From contig FOBR01000002.1 of assembly GCA_900109895.1 (NCBI GenBank), positions 124,001 through 188,000 of the forward strand: a stretch of 64,000 nt of DNA. Direction: 5' to 3'. The notes below the pieces were generated by a model. That model saw only the letters and a program-made list of their open reading frames with translations. It did no database searches and was not told the origin of the DNA. The position numbers and the translations under genes are program-made. Below are positions 1 to 9,191 of this stretch, piece by piece. Source of the stretch: a bacterium A37T11 (GTDB taxonomy: Bacteria; Bacteroidota; Bacteroidia; Sphingobacteriales; Sphingobacteriaceae). The first letter of the stretch is position 1. Each line of letters starts with the position of its first letter.

Positions 1-312
1 AAACAGATGATTGAACATGGTAAGCTAAACCTACGATATAAAGCATCCCTGCACCCCATCCTTTTTGAGCTTTTGCCCGATAAATTTACGCTTACGCAAG
101 TAATAGATTTGTTTGAGCAGGTATTTGATGTTTTGCTGGATAAGCGCAATTTTAACCGCAAGCTAAGTTCCACCAAACTGCTGGTAAAGCAGAAAGATAA
201 AGATAAAATGCATTCCAAAAAAGGAGCGTATTACTACAAGCTGAACAAAAAAATCTATAAAGATAAATTCGGAGCCTTCCTCAACTTTATATCCAATCCA
301 AAGATCGGCTAG
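1..312 (+). CDS. NUDIX/NrtR-like protein, C-terminal part (5' end outside window)
   Basis: The reading frame is open to the left edge, so only the C-terminal ~100 residues are present. They match, by eye, the winged-helix tail of NrtR-like NUDIX proteins: a LPDKFTLTQV start, then DLFEQVFDVLLDKRNF, and a final YYYKLNKKIY segment. In that family this domain binds DNA to regulate NAD or sugar metabolism, or is a degenerate remnant beside a NUDIX hydrolase domain. The NUDIX box itself would lie upstream of the window and cannot be checked. The first ATG seen, at 7, is probably internal rather than the true start. Confidence 0.6.
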   Translation, partial: KQMIEHGKLNLRYKASLHPILFELLPDKFTLTQVIDLFEQVFDVLLDKRNFNRKLSSTKLLVKQKDKDKMHSKKGAYYYKLNKKIYKDKFGAFLNFISNPKIG

Positions 313-378
313 CGAAGTATACTATCAGCTCAAACAATTTTATCATAGTCCTGTTAATGGGGTATTATCATAAAAATA

Positions 379-2124
379 ATGCTTTCAAAAAATAGGATAG
401 CTATCATAGGGGGCGGGCCCAGTGGTTTGTTTATGTACAAAAGGCTGATCGAAAGTGGCCATAATCATTTGGAGATCGCTATCTTCGAGGCCAGCAACCA
501 ACTAGGGGCCGGTATGCCCTATAGTTATGCAGGAGCCAATGCTGAGCACATCACCAACGTATCAGACATCGAATTACCCGAATTAGTCACTTCCATTAAA
601 CAATGGGTACAAACGGTCTCCAAAGAAACCCTCCATACCTTTAGCATTGATCCCGGACATTTTAATGAATACAAAGTATTGCCCAGGCTCCTTTTTGGAA
701 AGTACCTTACCGCACAATTTGAATTATTAAAGCAAAAAGCAGATAAGCTGGGCTTTGTTACCACGGTACACCTATGCAGCCAGGTCTCCGATATTATTGA
801 CCATCCTGAAACAAAAGAAGTGGTGGTTGAGGTTGGAGGCAATGAAACCTATTTCTTTGATAAAGTTGTTGTTTGTACCGGCCATAAATGGACTATGAAG
901 CACGAAGGAAATATCTCCGGCTATTTTGATTCGCCCTATCCGCCGGCCAAACTGGCCCTAAAACTCAATCATCCCGTAGCTATCAGAGGGTCATCGCTCA
1001 CAGCAATTGATGCCATCCGCACCATCGCGCGGCACAATGGTGCGTTTGTCAAAGGAGGTGATGGCAAACTTACCTTTCAGCCAGATGCAGAAAGCCCCGA
1101 TTTTAAGGTGGTCATGCATTCCAGAAGCGGGTTGCTACCTGCCATCCGGTTTCACCAGGAAGACCCTTTCCTGGCCAATGAGCTGCTGCTAAGCAAAGAG
1201 GAATTAGAAGCCAACCGGGTGGCGAATGACGGGTTCCTCTCGCTTGATTACCTGTTTGAAAAAAACTTTAAACAGCAATTCATCCACCGGGACCCCGCAT
1301 TTTATGAGCTGGTTAAAGAGCTCAGTATTGAAGATTTTGTGGAGGCAGTCATGAATATGCGGGAGGAGCGAGACCCTTTTGAGCTCTTCCAGGCAGAATA
1401 TTTTCAGGCAGAGCGATCTATAAAACGAAGGGAATCCGTTTATTGGAAAGAAACCCTTTCAGCCCTAAGCTTTTCTTTAAATTATCCCGCCAAATATCTA
1501 TCTGCAGAGGATATGCTTCGTTTGCAGAAAGTTTTGATGCCACTCATATCCATTGTCATTGCCTTTGTGCCCCAAAGTTCCTGCGAAGAATTGCTGGCCC
1601 TGCATGCGGCAGGCAAACTGAACATCGTAGCCGTCGGCTCAGACAGCGTTGTAGAACCACAAAACCTCGGCGGCGTTACCTATCAGTATACCGATGAAAA
1701 AAATCATCCCTGCACCGTTTACTATAAAACTTTCATAGACTGTATTGGGCAACCGCATTTGCCCTATGAAGCATTTCCATTTAAAAGCCTGCTGCAACAA
1801 GGGCTCATCTGTCCGGCCCGCATTAGGTTTAGGTCGGCACAACAAGGTAAAGCAGCTTTAGAAGGCGGAAATAAGTTTGTAAATGTAGGGATTGACGGAA
1901 ACTATTACCTCAATGTACCCGGTATTACCATTAATGACTACTTCCAGGTGATCGATCTGCAGGGTAAACCAAACGAACGCATTTACATCATGGCCGTGCC
2001 TTATATGGGTGGGTACAATCCGGATTATTCCGGGCTTGACTTCTGCGCCGAAGCCTCAGGCATTATAGTCAATCATATGCAGCAAGTAGAAACCGGTAAG
2101 ACTGTATCGGGCGTAGCTTCATAG
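379..2124 (+). CDS. FAD/NAD(P)-binding oxidoreductase-like protein
   Basis: A 581-residue protein opens with a Rossmann nucleotide-binding motif (IAIIGGGPSG at residues 7-16) followed by IFEAS, typical of the FAD/NAD(P)-binding family (NAD_binding_9 type). A second dinucleotide-type stretch (KVVVCTG) lies near residue 170 and a late GIDGNYYLNVPGI segment near 510. There is no signal peptide or TM, so it should be cytoplasmic. The substrate is unknown. It follows the NUDIX tail by 66 bp and precedes the sigma factor by about 100 bp, so it could be a separate unit from the uptake locus. The family call is solid, the reaction is not. Confidence 0.75.
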   Translation: MLSKNRIAIIGGGPSGLFMYKRLIESGHNHLEIAIFEASNQLGAGMPYSYAGANAEHITNVSDIELPELVTSIKQWVQTVSKETLHTFSIDPGHFNEYKVLPRLLFGKYLTAQFELLKQKADKLGFVTTVHLCSQVSDIIDHPETKEVVVEVGGNETYFFDKVVVCTGHKWTMKHEGNISGYFDSPYPPAKLALKLNHPVAIRGSSLTAIDAIRTIARHNGAFVKGGDGKLTFQPDAESPDFKVVMHSRSGLLPAIRFHQEDPFLANELLLSKEELEANRVANDGFLSLDYLFEKNFKQQFIHRDPAFYELVKELSIEDFVEAVMNMREERDPFELFQAEYFQAERSIKRRESVYWKETLSALSFSLNYPAKYLSAEDMLRLQKVLMPLISIVIAFVPQSSCEELLALHAAGKLNIVAVGSDSVVEPQNLGGVTYQYTDEKNHPCTVYYKTFIDCIGQPHLPYEAFPFKSLLQQGLICPARIRFRSAQQGKAALEGGNKFVNVGIDGNYYLNVPGITINDYFQVIDLQGKPNERIYIMAVPYMGGYNPDYSGLDFCAEASGIIVNHMQQVETGKTVSGVAS

Positions 2125-2225
2125 AATCTTATCAAAATTTATCCTTTTTTTAAAGGAATTACCTAAATATTCCTACCTTGTTCAGATATTTGGTGCTTTA
2201 AGAAGATCAACTGATTCATAATACA

Positions 2226-2807
2226 ATGAGCCTGCTCCAGACATTGGATGATAAAGCGTTACTTTCCCTGGTAAAGGGAGGGGATCAGCGGGCTTATGCC
2301 GAAATCTTCAGCCGTTATTCCGATGCGTTGTACCAAAAAGCTTTCTCCTTATTGAAAGATGCCGACGTGGCCTCAGACATGGTGCAGGATGTATTTTTGC
2401 GTTTGTGGGAAAAGCGCGAAGAACTAGAGCTGCGGGAAGCCTTGGGTAGTTATCTGTACCAGTCCATCCGTCATTTATCCCTCAATGAATTGCGGCGAGC
2501 CGGCCGGTATGACCAGCGCATGGATGATTTTGCCCGGTTTGTGCTTGACCGGTCGCCATCGGCCGATTATGAATTGCGCAGCAAAGAACTCGAAGCAGCC
2601 ATCGCCCGGGAAATAGCCCTCATGCCTGCCCGCATGCGCGAAGTGTTCCTGCTGCGTAAAAACGAAGACCTGAGCTACCAGGAAATCGCCGACAAGCTGA
2701 ACATATCACCCATGACCGTCAAATCACAACTGCATAAAGCCGTCCAGCTGCTGTGGCGCAAACTCTCCGGTTTCCTGATGGTAGTAGTTATCCTGTCTTT
2801 ATTATAA
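2226..2807 (+). CDS. ECF RNA polymerase sigma factor, Bacteroidetes family
   Basis: A 193-residue sigma-70-family protein with region 2 at about residues 25-90 (SDMVQDVFLRLWEKRE) and region 4 at about 130-180 (MPARMREVFLLRKNEDLSYQEIA, an HTH that would read the -35 element). The hydrophobic C-terminal tail (GFLMVVVILSLL) is common in the Bacteroidetes expansion of this family. It heads a fecR-susC-susD run in the same direction. In such loci the sigma factor is held by the FecR-like anti-sigma at the inner membrane and released when the STN domain of a substrate-loaded SusC/TonB receptor signals across the periplasm. Upstream, an imperfect AGGAAT/ATTCCT repeat (2154-2174) may be part of the promoter. 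Confidence 0.92.
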   Translation: MSLLQTLDDKALLSLVKGGDQRAYAEIFSRYSDALYQKAFSLLKDADVASDMVQDVFLRLWEKREELELREALGSYLYQSIRHLSLNELRRAGRYDQRMDDFARFVLDRSPSADYELRSKELEAAIAREIALMPARMREVFLLRKNEDLSYQEIADKLNISPMTVKSQLHKAVQLLWRKLSGFLMVVVILSLL

Positions 2808-2883
2808 GGAGTCATTAGGCCCCTAAAAAAAACATTTATTTTTTTATACTACTTTTATCCATCGGCGGTGTCCTATCTATAGA

Positions 2884-4101
2884 ATGCCACATAGAAGAAA
2901 TAACGAAGAAGCAAAAAAGCTCATTGACCGGTACCTGGAAGGGCGCTGCACGGCAGAAGAAAAGCTGCTCGTGGAAGAATGGTTTCAACAAGAAACCGCA
3001 TTAAAAGGCACGGCAACTGCAGCAGAAACTACCTCCTTTAACAAAGCAACCAAAAAACGCATGTGGGAGGCCCTGTCACACCACACAGCCACCAAACACC
3101 GTTTCAACTACCGCAACCTCGCCTTGGCCGCCTCAATCATCCTAGTCATTGGCATCGCCCTGTATTTTTATTCAACCCTAATCGTAAATCGTAACTCAGC
3201 AATCGTCGATCAAAAGATCCTACCCGGCTACAACCAAGCCACCCTCATCCTTGCCGACGGCACAAAAGTAGAGCTGGATAGCGCCAAACGCGGAATCCAA
3301 ATCAGAGACGAGGATATCAGTTATAATGATGGAACAAAAATCGGCGCAAAAACAATCGTATATCGTGATTCGTCCATCGTAAATAGTACGTTATTAACTT
3401 TGTCCACCCCTAAAGGAGGTCAATACCAAATAATACTCGAAGACGGAACTAAGGTTTGGCTCAACGCCGCCAGTACGTTAAAATATCCAAGCCACTTCAG
3501 CGGCAACACCAGAGAAGTATATTTAGAAGGCGAAGCCTACTTTGAAGTAACCAACAATCCTTCAATCGACGCCATGCAGGCTAATCGTAAATCGTACCTC
3601 GCAAATCGTAAATCAACTAGTCCGTTTATCGTAAAAAGCCAAAATCAGCTCATTAGAGTATTGGGCACGGAGTTTAACCTCACCGCGTATTCGGATGATG
3701 AAGCTGTTAGGACGACGCTGGTTCATGGAGCTGTGCGGGTGCAGGGTGGGGAAGGTAGCCCGTTAACGCTGGTAGAACCAGGGGCACAGGCGGTGCTTAC
3801 AGGGAATCAATTAAGTAAACATCAGGTTGATGCCAGTAGCATGACAGGATGGATGCGGGGCACGTTTCAGTTTACTAACAGCCCACTCAGTGAGTTGCTG
3901 CGGCAGTTTTCCCGCTGGTATAACGTTGACTTTGTATATAGCGGTAAAGACTTGCCACCCGTGCGGCTAAATGGAGATATCCACCGCAACGTAACGGCAG
4001 ATAAGGCGCTTGAAATACTGCGTTTTTATAATTTAAGCTACCATACCGAGCGGCAGGCTAATGGCCAGCTACGGGTGGTAGTGACCAAGGATCCATCATA
4101 A
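2884..4101 (+). CDS. FecR-family anti-sigma factor
   Basis: A 405-residue protein with a cytoplasmic N-terminal anti-sigma region (residues 1-75, including LIDRYLEGRCTAEEKLLVEEWF), one TM segment at about 79-97, a periplasmic FecR domain at about 170-290 and a C-terminal DUF4974/STN-like domain at about 325-390 (TNSPLSELLRQFSRWYNVDF). This is the standard partner of the sigma factor 76 bp upstream and of the STN-bearing SusC downstream. Residues 227-245 look like an extra insertion between EVTNNP and SPFIVKSQ; the DNA there consists of short ATCGTAA-type repeats, which also occur at 3180-3194 and 3355-3385. The frame stays open through all of them. Confidence 0.9.
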   Translation: MPHRRNNEEAKKLIDRYLEGRCTAEEKLLVEEWFQQETALKGTATAAETTSFNKATKKRMWEALSHHTATKHRFNYRNLALAASIILVIGIALYFYSTLIVNRNSAIVDQKILPGYNQATLILADGTKVELDSAKRGIQIRDEDISYNDGTKIGAKTIVYRDSSIVNSTLLTLSTPKGGQYQIILEDGTKVWLNAASTLKYPSHFSGNTREVYLEGEAYFEVTNNPSIDAMQANRKSYLANRKSTSPFIVKSQNQLIRVLGTEFNLTAYSDDEAVRTTLVHGAVRVQGGEGSPLTLVEPGAQAVLTGNQLSKHQVDASSMTGWMRGTFQFTNSPLSELLRQFSRWYNVDFVYSGKDLPPVRLNGDIHRNVTADKALEILRFYNLSYHTERQANGQLRVVVTKDPS

Positions 4102-4128
4102 ATAAATTTTAACATTAAAAGAACATTC

Positions 4129-4310
4129 ATGACAAAAAAAGTACCCCAGGCACCGGGCTGAGCCCCACAGGTGAGGCAGAAAATAACCGCATCCCGATTC
4201 GCGGTCAGGATACGGCATACGTTCTGGATTCACCACTTTCCCAGTTAGAAAAAGACGGACTTATGTATTTAAACCCAAAACAAAAGCAAATATATGAACT
4301 TAATTGCTAA
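4129..4310 (+). other. Possible small gene requiring a -1 frameshift
   Basis: ATG at 4129 reads M-T-K-K and then reaches a TGA after ten codons. If the ribosome slips back one base on the run of seven A (4133-4139, arranged A AAA AAA), the frame continues openly as a ~59-residue peptide, with GTGLSPTGEAENNRIPIRGQ followed by a tyrosine/leucine-rich half ending NPKQKQIYELNC, and stops at 4308-4310, 16 bases inside susC (ATG at 4294). An alternative is that one A was lost, by mutation or sequencing error, from an ordinary small gene. No family is recognised. The dense open frame fills the whole fecR-susC gap. Confidence 0.4.
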
Positions 4311-7300
4311 GATTATATTGGTTATGCGTTTAACCAGCTACTTATTACTTATATCCCTGCTCTCGGTTAGCGCCCATTCCCTGGCTCAGCGCGTTAACCT
4401 GGAGCGCCGTGACGCACCGCTGCAAGAACTGTTTAACAGTATCCGGCAGCAAACCGGCTATGCGCTGGTCTATGACGGTGCCGACATCCAACAGCTGCGC
4501 GTAAGTGTACACCTTACCAACGCCAGCATCGATGAAGCCATCGCAGCCAGCTTAAAAGACTTACCCTTTACGTATAAAATTATTGACAAAAACATACTTA
4601 TTAAAAAGAAGGAAAAGACGATTATTGACCGTGCCATTGACGCATTCGCTGGTTCCCCGACAGTCGGGGAACCTGGCGAAATCCAACAGCAACTCATCAC
4701 CGGCCGCGTCACCGATTCCCTCGGCACCCCCTTAGAAAACGCCACCATCCGCGTAAAAGGTACCTCGCGCGCCACCTTCACCAACAAAAACGGGCAATTT
4801 ACGCTTCGTGGTTTAGACCCCACGGCCACCCTTCAAATCTCATTTCTCGGCTACACCACCCGCGAGGTATCCGCATCCGGTCCAATCGGCAACATCATTC
4901 TCTACCGCACTACCTCAGAGCTGCAGGAAGCCGAAGTAACCGTCAACACCGGCTACCAAAAGATCTCCAAAGAACGTTCTACAGGTTCATACGACTTCAT
5001 TGATAACCAAAAATTCAACGAGCAGGTTGGTACCAATGTCCTTGACCGCCTTCACGGCATTGCAAATGGATTATTATATAATCCAAGTGCAAGTGGCGAT
5101 AATCTCACAAAGATTTCCATCCGGGGTATTAGCACCATTAATGGAGACGCCACCCCGCTCATCGTGGTAGATAATTTCCCTTACAATGGCGACCTGAGCA
5201 ACCTAAATCCAAATAATGTGGAGAGTGTCACCATTTTAAAAGATGCGGCTGCTTCCAGCATTTGGGGGGCCAGGGCAGGCAATGGGGTCATTGTCATCAC
5301 CACTAAATCGGGGAAATTTGGGCAAAAGATGCAGGTTATGGCAAATGCTAACGTAAGCGTAGTCACCAAACCCGATCTGTTTTCGATGAAATTAATGACG
5401 GCTGCCGATTTTATCGATGTGGAAAAAATGCTATTTAAGGGTGGGGCATATGATGGGCAAGAACAGGACATTTATGGCCGGCCGGCGTTGTCACCCGTTG
5501 TGGAGTTATTGATTCAGGCGCGTGACAACCCAGCTATGGCGGATGATGCAAATGCAGAGATTGAAAAAATGAAACAATATGATATCCGCAATGACTTAAC
5601 CAAATACAGCTACCAAGCGGGCGTGAATCAACAATATGCCCTCCAGGTAAATGGTGGAAATAGCAACGTAGCTTATGCCTTTGCGGGAGGATTTGATAAA
5701 AACAGCGATAACCTGGACGCCCGTTTTCAACGCATCAACCTGTCCTCACTAAACACATTTAAGCCTACTAAAAATCTGGAAATGACCGCCGGTTTTTATT
5801 TTACACAAACCGACAGCAAAACAGGCCGTCAGGGTTACGGAATTGAAGGCAATGGATATGCTCCGGCACCTATTTATACACGCCTTGTCGATGACCAGGG
5901 AAACCCATTACCGTTGTACCGCTACCGGAAGCCCTATATTGATACGCTGGGACAAGGGAAATTATTGGATTGGAGTTATTACCCATTGGAAGATTACAAA
6001 CACAGCTATGGCGACAATAGCCAGTTGGACATCACCCTCAATACGGGCCTTTCCTATCACATCACAGACGCTATTAAAGTCAGCTTCAATTATCAGTATG
6101 AAAAGCAAAAAGGCACCAATGCTACGATAAATGACCAGCAAAGCTTCTATACCCGTGATCTGATCAATAGTTTTACGCAAATACCTGCTGATGGGTCAGA
6201 TCTGATCTACCCTGTTCCAAAAGGAGACATTGAATACATGAGTAACCCTACCATATCCTCCAACCAGGTGCGTGGACAGGTGGATGTGAACCAAACCTGG
6301 GGAGATCATGAGTTGGTGGCATTGGCAGGCGGTGAGATACGGTCGGCCAGATCTGATCAATACAGTAGCAGCATTTACGGTTTTGACCCAAATTCATCTA
6401 CAAGCGCAAATGTGGATTATTACAATGGTTATCCCAATATTATCAGTGGTTCCTATTCATATATCGATAATCAGCAGGGTAAATACAACCAACTTAACCG
6501 CTTTGTCTCTGTATTTGCCAATGCGGCCTACATGTATCAAAGTAAGTATACCCTTTCCGGAAGTTTGCGCAGGGATGCCTCCAACATCTTTGGTGCAACT
6601 ACCAATAATAAATGGAAACCCCTTTGGTCCGCAGGGCTTGGCTGGGACATTGCCAAAGAAGCCTTTTATCATATAGACTTGCTGCCCTACTTAAAATTAA
6701 GAGGGAGTTATGGCTATAGTGGGAATATGTCCGCAAGTATTATTGGTGTAACAACTATTCGATATCCAGGAGTAGATTATTATTCCCATCAGCCTTTTTC
6801 ACTTTATGCATCATATAATAATCCCGATTTACGCTGGGAAAATGTAGCGAATACCAACATCGGTATTGATTTTAGGTCAACCCGTAATGTCATTTCTGGT
6901 TCCGTTGAGTACTACCGGAAAAAAACGTCCGATTTATACGGACCCGTCCAGACTGACTATACGACTATCCCGGTATTTCAGCTTACCAAAAATGTGGCAT
7001 CAACCCTGGGTAATGGGGTGGATATCCAATTGAACACCAAAAATGTAGATCAGGAAATCAAATGGAATACAAACGTAAATTTTACCTGGTACAAAGACAA
7101 AGTGTTAAAATATAATGCGAATTATAGTTCCGCCAGTACATTGGTAGGTGATAGTAGAATTTCCCCAGGTGGAAATAATGCTGTCTATGGAATATACTCT
7201 TACCCATGGGCCGGGCTAAATCACGAAACTGGCCAGCCTCAAGGTTATTTAAGCGGACAGGTCAGTACCGATTATTTAGACATCTTTCAGGCGCCATCCA

Positions 7301-7803
7301 GTACGGTAACTTACAATGGGCCTGCTACCCCCACCTATTTTGGCAACATGGGTAACACGATTGCCTGGCATGAGCTGAGTTTAGCGGTTAATATTAGCTA
7401 TCGGTTTGGCTATTATTTTATTAAGCCATCGATTTACTATTCTAGTTTAATACAAGGTACAGGCCATGCTGATTTTGAAAAAAGATGGCGCAAACCGGGA
7501 GACGAGTTAAAAACCAACGTACCGGCATTGATCTATCCCTTTGATGGAAGCAGCGACGAGTTTTATAACAGTGCAAGTATTTTAGTAGATAAGGCAGATA
7601 ACATTCGCATAGATTACCTTCGGTTTAATTATGCGTTAAATAAACTTTGGATAAAAAAAGCAGGCATGAACACGCTTAACCTCTATTTCAATATGGCAAA
7701 TGTAGGCCCCATTTGGACAGCCAATAAAGATCATATAGATCCGGATAATCAAACCATCAAACCTTCCAAAAACATTTACTTTGGTATTAGTGCTTCATTT
7801 TAA
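4294..7803 (+). CDS. SusC/RagA-family TonB-linked outer membrane transporter with STN domain
   Basis: An 1169-residue outer-membrane receptor. Signal peptide at about residues 11-32 (RLTSYLLLISLLSVSAHSLAQ region), STN signalling domain at about 40-105, a carboxypeptidase-regulatory-like beta domain at about 135-205, a plug at about 225-345 (NPNNVESVTILKDAAASSIWG), then the beta-barrel ending in an aromatic C-terminus (GISASF). It imports a large nutrient energised by TonB, with the SusD lipoprotein encoded next as lid. The STN domain fits control by the upstream sigma/FecR pair. Codons 120-127 (GSPTVGEP) are encoded by a perfect 10-bp inverted repeat that looks like an inserted palindrome in the linker between STN and the next domain. 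The substrate cannot be told. Confidence 0.93.
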   Translation: MNLIAKIILVMRLTSYLLLISLLSVSAHSLAQRVNLERRDAPLQELFNSIRQQTGYALVYDGADIQQLRVSVHLTNASIDEAIAASLKDLPFTYKIIDKNILIKKKEKTIIDRAIDAFAGSPTVGEPGEIQQQLITGRVTDSLGTPLENATIRVKGTSRATFTNKNGQFTLRGLDPTATLQISFLGYTTREVSASGPIGNIILYRTTSELQEAEVTVNTGYQKISKERSTGSYDFIDNQKFNEQVGTNVLDRLHGIANGLLYNPSASGDNLTKISIRGISTINGDATPLIVVDNFPYNGDLSNLNPNNVESVTILKDAAASSIWGARAGNGVIVITTKSGKFGQKMQVMANANVSVVTKPDLFSMKLMTAADFIDVEKMLFKGGAYDGQEQDIYGRPALSPVVELLIQARDNPAMADDANAEIEKMKQYDIRNDLTKYSYQAGVNQQYALQVNGGNSNVAYAFAGGFDKNSDNLDARFQRINLSSLNTFKPTKNLEMTAGFYFTQTDSKTGRQGYGIEGNGYAPAPIYTRLVDDQGNPLPLYRYRKPYIDTLGQGKLLDWSYYPLEDYKHSYGDNSQLDITLNTGLSYHITDAIKVSFNYQYEKQKGTNATINDQQSFYTRDLINSFTQIPADGSDLIYPVPKGDIEYMSNPTISSNQVRGQVDVNQTWGDHELVALAGGEIRSARSDQYSSSIYGFDPNSSTSANVDYYNGYPNIISGSYSYIDNQQGKYNQLNRFVSVFANAAYMYQSKYTLSGSLRRDASNIFGATTNNKWKPLWSAGLGWDIAKEAFYHIDLLPYLKLRGSYGYSGNMSASIIGVTTIRYPGVDYYSHQPFSLYASYNNPDLRWENVANTNIGIDFRSTRNVISGSVEYYRKKTSDLYGPVQTDYTTIPVFQLTKNVASTLGNGVDIQLNTKNVDQEIKWNTNVNFTWYKDKVLKYNANYSSASTLVGDSRISPGGNNAVYGIYSYPWAGLNHETGQPQGYLSGQVSTDYLDIFQAPSSTVTYNGPATPTYFGNMGNTIAWHELSLAVNISYRFGYYFIKPSIYYSSLIQGTGHADFEKRWRKPGDELKTNVPALIYPFDGSSDEFYNSASILVDKADNIRIDYLRFNYALNKLWIKKAGMNTLNLYFNMANVGPIWTANKDHIDPDNQTIKPSKNIYFGISASF
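4651..4673. repeat. Perfect palindrome inside the susC coding frame
   Basis: GGTTCCCCGA (4651-4660) and its exact reverse complement TCGGGGAACC (4664-4673) are separated by three bases. The element is in frame and encodes GSPTVGEP between two domains of the SusC protein. Confidence 0.85.
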
Positions 7804-7813
7804 GGTAAATACG

Positions 7814-9181
7814 ATGAAAAAGACCATAACACTTCTTGGTGTACTCATGATTTTGTGGAGCACCTCCTGTAAAAAATATTTAGATGCCAAGTCTGATTCT
7901 AAACTATCTACCATTACCAGTTTAGCAGACGTGCAGTCATTATTAGATGGCTATAACGATATCAATACAAACCAAGTTGGTTGCTCAGACTTTAGCAGTG
8001 ATGATTTTTATTTGTTGCAGGCCTATTACGATACCAGGCGAATTTATTACCAACGATTATATACCTGGGAAAATAGCGGGGTATTTGCAAATACGGCAGG
8101 TGGTTCTGATAACGATTGGTCTAGCGCTTTCAGGCGGATCTATATAGCTAATACAGTACTGGAAAACGTGGATAAAGTATCGGCGCCTTTAACGGAAAGT
8201 ACGAAGGTGAATGATGTAAAAGGCCAGGGGTATTTTTTGCGGGGATACAATTACCTGCAATTGGTATGGGCATTTTCCAAAGCCTATTCGAGCGAAACTG
8301 CCAATGCTGATTTGGGCCTGCCACTGCGGTTATCCACAGATTTTAACCAAGAGACTCCACGAAGTTCCGTGCAGCAAACGTATGATCAACTCATTCAGGA
8401 TTTGAAACGGGCTGCTGCATTACTACCTGTAAATATGGCGGTACCAAATCCTACCCGTCCTGGAAAGGCGGCTGCCTATGGCGCTTTAGCCCGTGCTTAC
8501 CTAAGCATGCGCGATTATCCACATTGTTTAGCATATGCCGATTCCAGCCTGCAAATTCAATCCAATTTGGTGGATTACAATCAACTGAATCCAAATGCTT
8601 CAACTACTTTTACGCTTTTTCAAGTACCGGAAGTCATTTACATAGGTTATCACTACATCGCATCTGCTTCCTCCATGAAAATAGATTCTAATTTGGTGAG
8701 AAGTTATGAGAATAATGATCTAAGAAAAAAACTATTTTATGCTGCTTCCACTGATAATTCATTTATTTTTAAAGGTTCATATTATGGCCAAGCAGGAGCA
8801 TTATTTGACGGCCCAGCTGTAGATGAAATGTACTTAATGCGCGCAGAATGTTATGCCCGTGCCGGGAATGTAGAGAAAGCCCTTGCAGACGTAAATACCC
8901 TGCTTAAGTATCGGATGGACAAAACCAATTTTGTGCCGGTTATAGCGGCCGCTCCGGCAGAAACCTTGAGCATCATCCTTCAGGAGCGCCGGAAAGAACT
9001 GATATTCCGCGGGCTGCGTTGGATGGATATCAAACGGTTAAACCTGGAAGGAGCTAATATTAGCTTAACCAGGCATATCAACAACCAGGTGTATACCCTC
9101 CCGGCAAACTCTCCACGCTTTGCTATACCCTTACCGGATGATATCCTAACCTTAGGCGGTTATACACAAAACCCTTATTAG
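7814..9181 (+). CDS. SusD/RagB-family surface lipoprotein
   Basis: The start at 7814 is chosen because it gives a proper lipoprotein signal (MKKTITLLGVLMILWSTSC, Cys at residue 19); an in-frame ATG at 7781 lies inside susC and would spoil the signal. The protein (455 residues) shows SusD features: TPR-like helices, GQGYFLRGYNYLQLVW near residue 140, AAAYGALARAYLSM near 220, and the C-terminal LQERRKELIFRGLRWMDIKRL block. It is the substrate-binding lid of the SusC transporter encoded ten bases upstream. The two other strongly similar proteins at 18004-19362 (SusD) and 19373-22384 (SusC) show that the locus has a paralogue in this window. Confidence 0.93.
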   Translation: MKKTITLLGVLMILWSTSCKKYLDAKSDSKLSTITSLADVQSLLDGYNDINTNQVGCSDFSSDDFYLLQAYYDTRRIYYQRLYTWENSGVFANTAGGSDNDWSSAFRRIYIANTVLENVDKVSAPLTESTKVNDVKGQGYFLRGYNYLQLVWAFSKAYSSETANADLGLPLRLSTDFNQETPRSSVQQTYDQLIQDLKRAAALLPVNMAVPNPTRPGKAAAYGALARAYLSMRDYPHCLAYADSSLQIQSNLVDYNQLNPNASTTFTLFQVPEVIYIGYHYIASASSMKIDSNLVRSYENNDLRKKLFYAASTDNSFIFKGSYYGQAGALFDGPAVDEMYLMRAECYARAGNVEKALADVNTLLKYRMDKTNFVPVIAAAPAETLSIILQERRKELIFRGLRWMDIKRLNLEGANISLTRHINNQVYTLPANSPRFAIPLPDDILTLGGYTQNPY

Positions 9182-9191
9182 TATACGAAAC

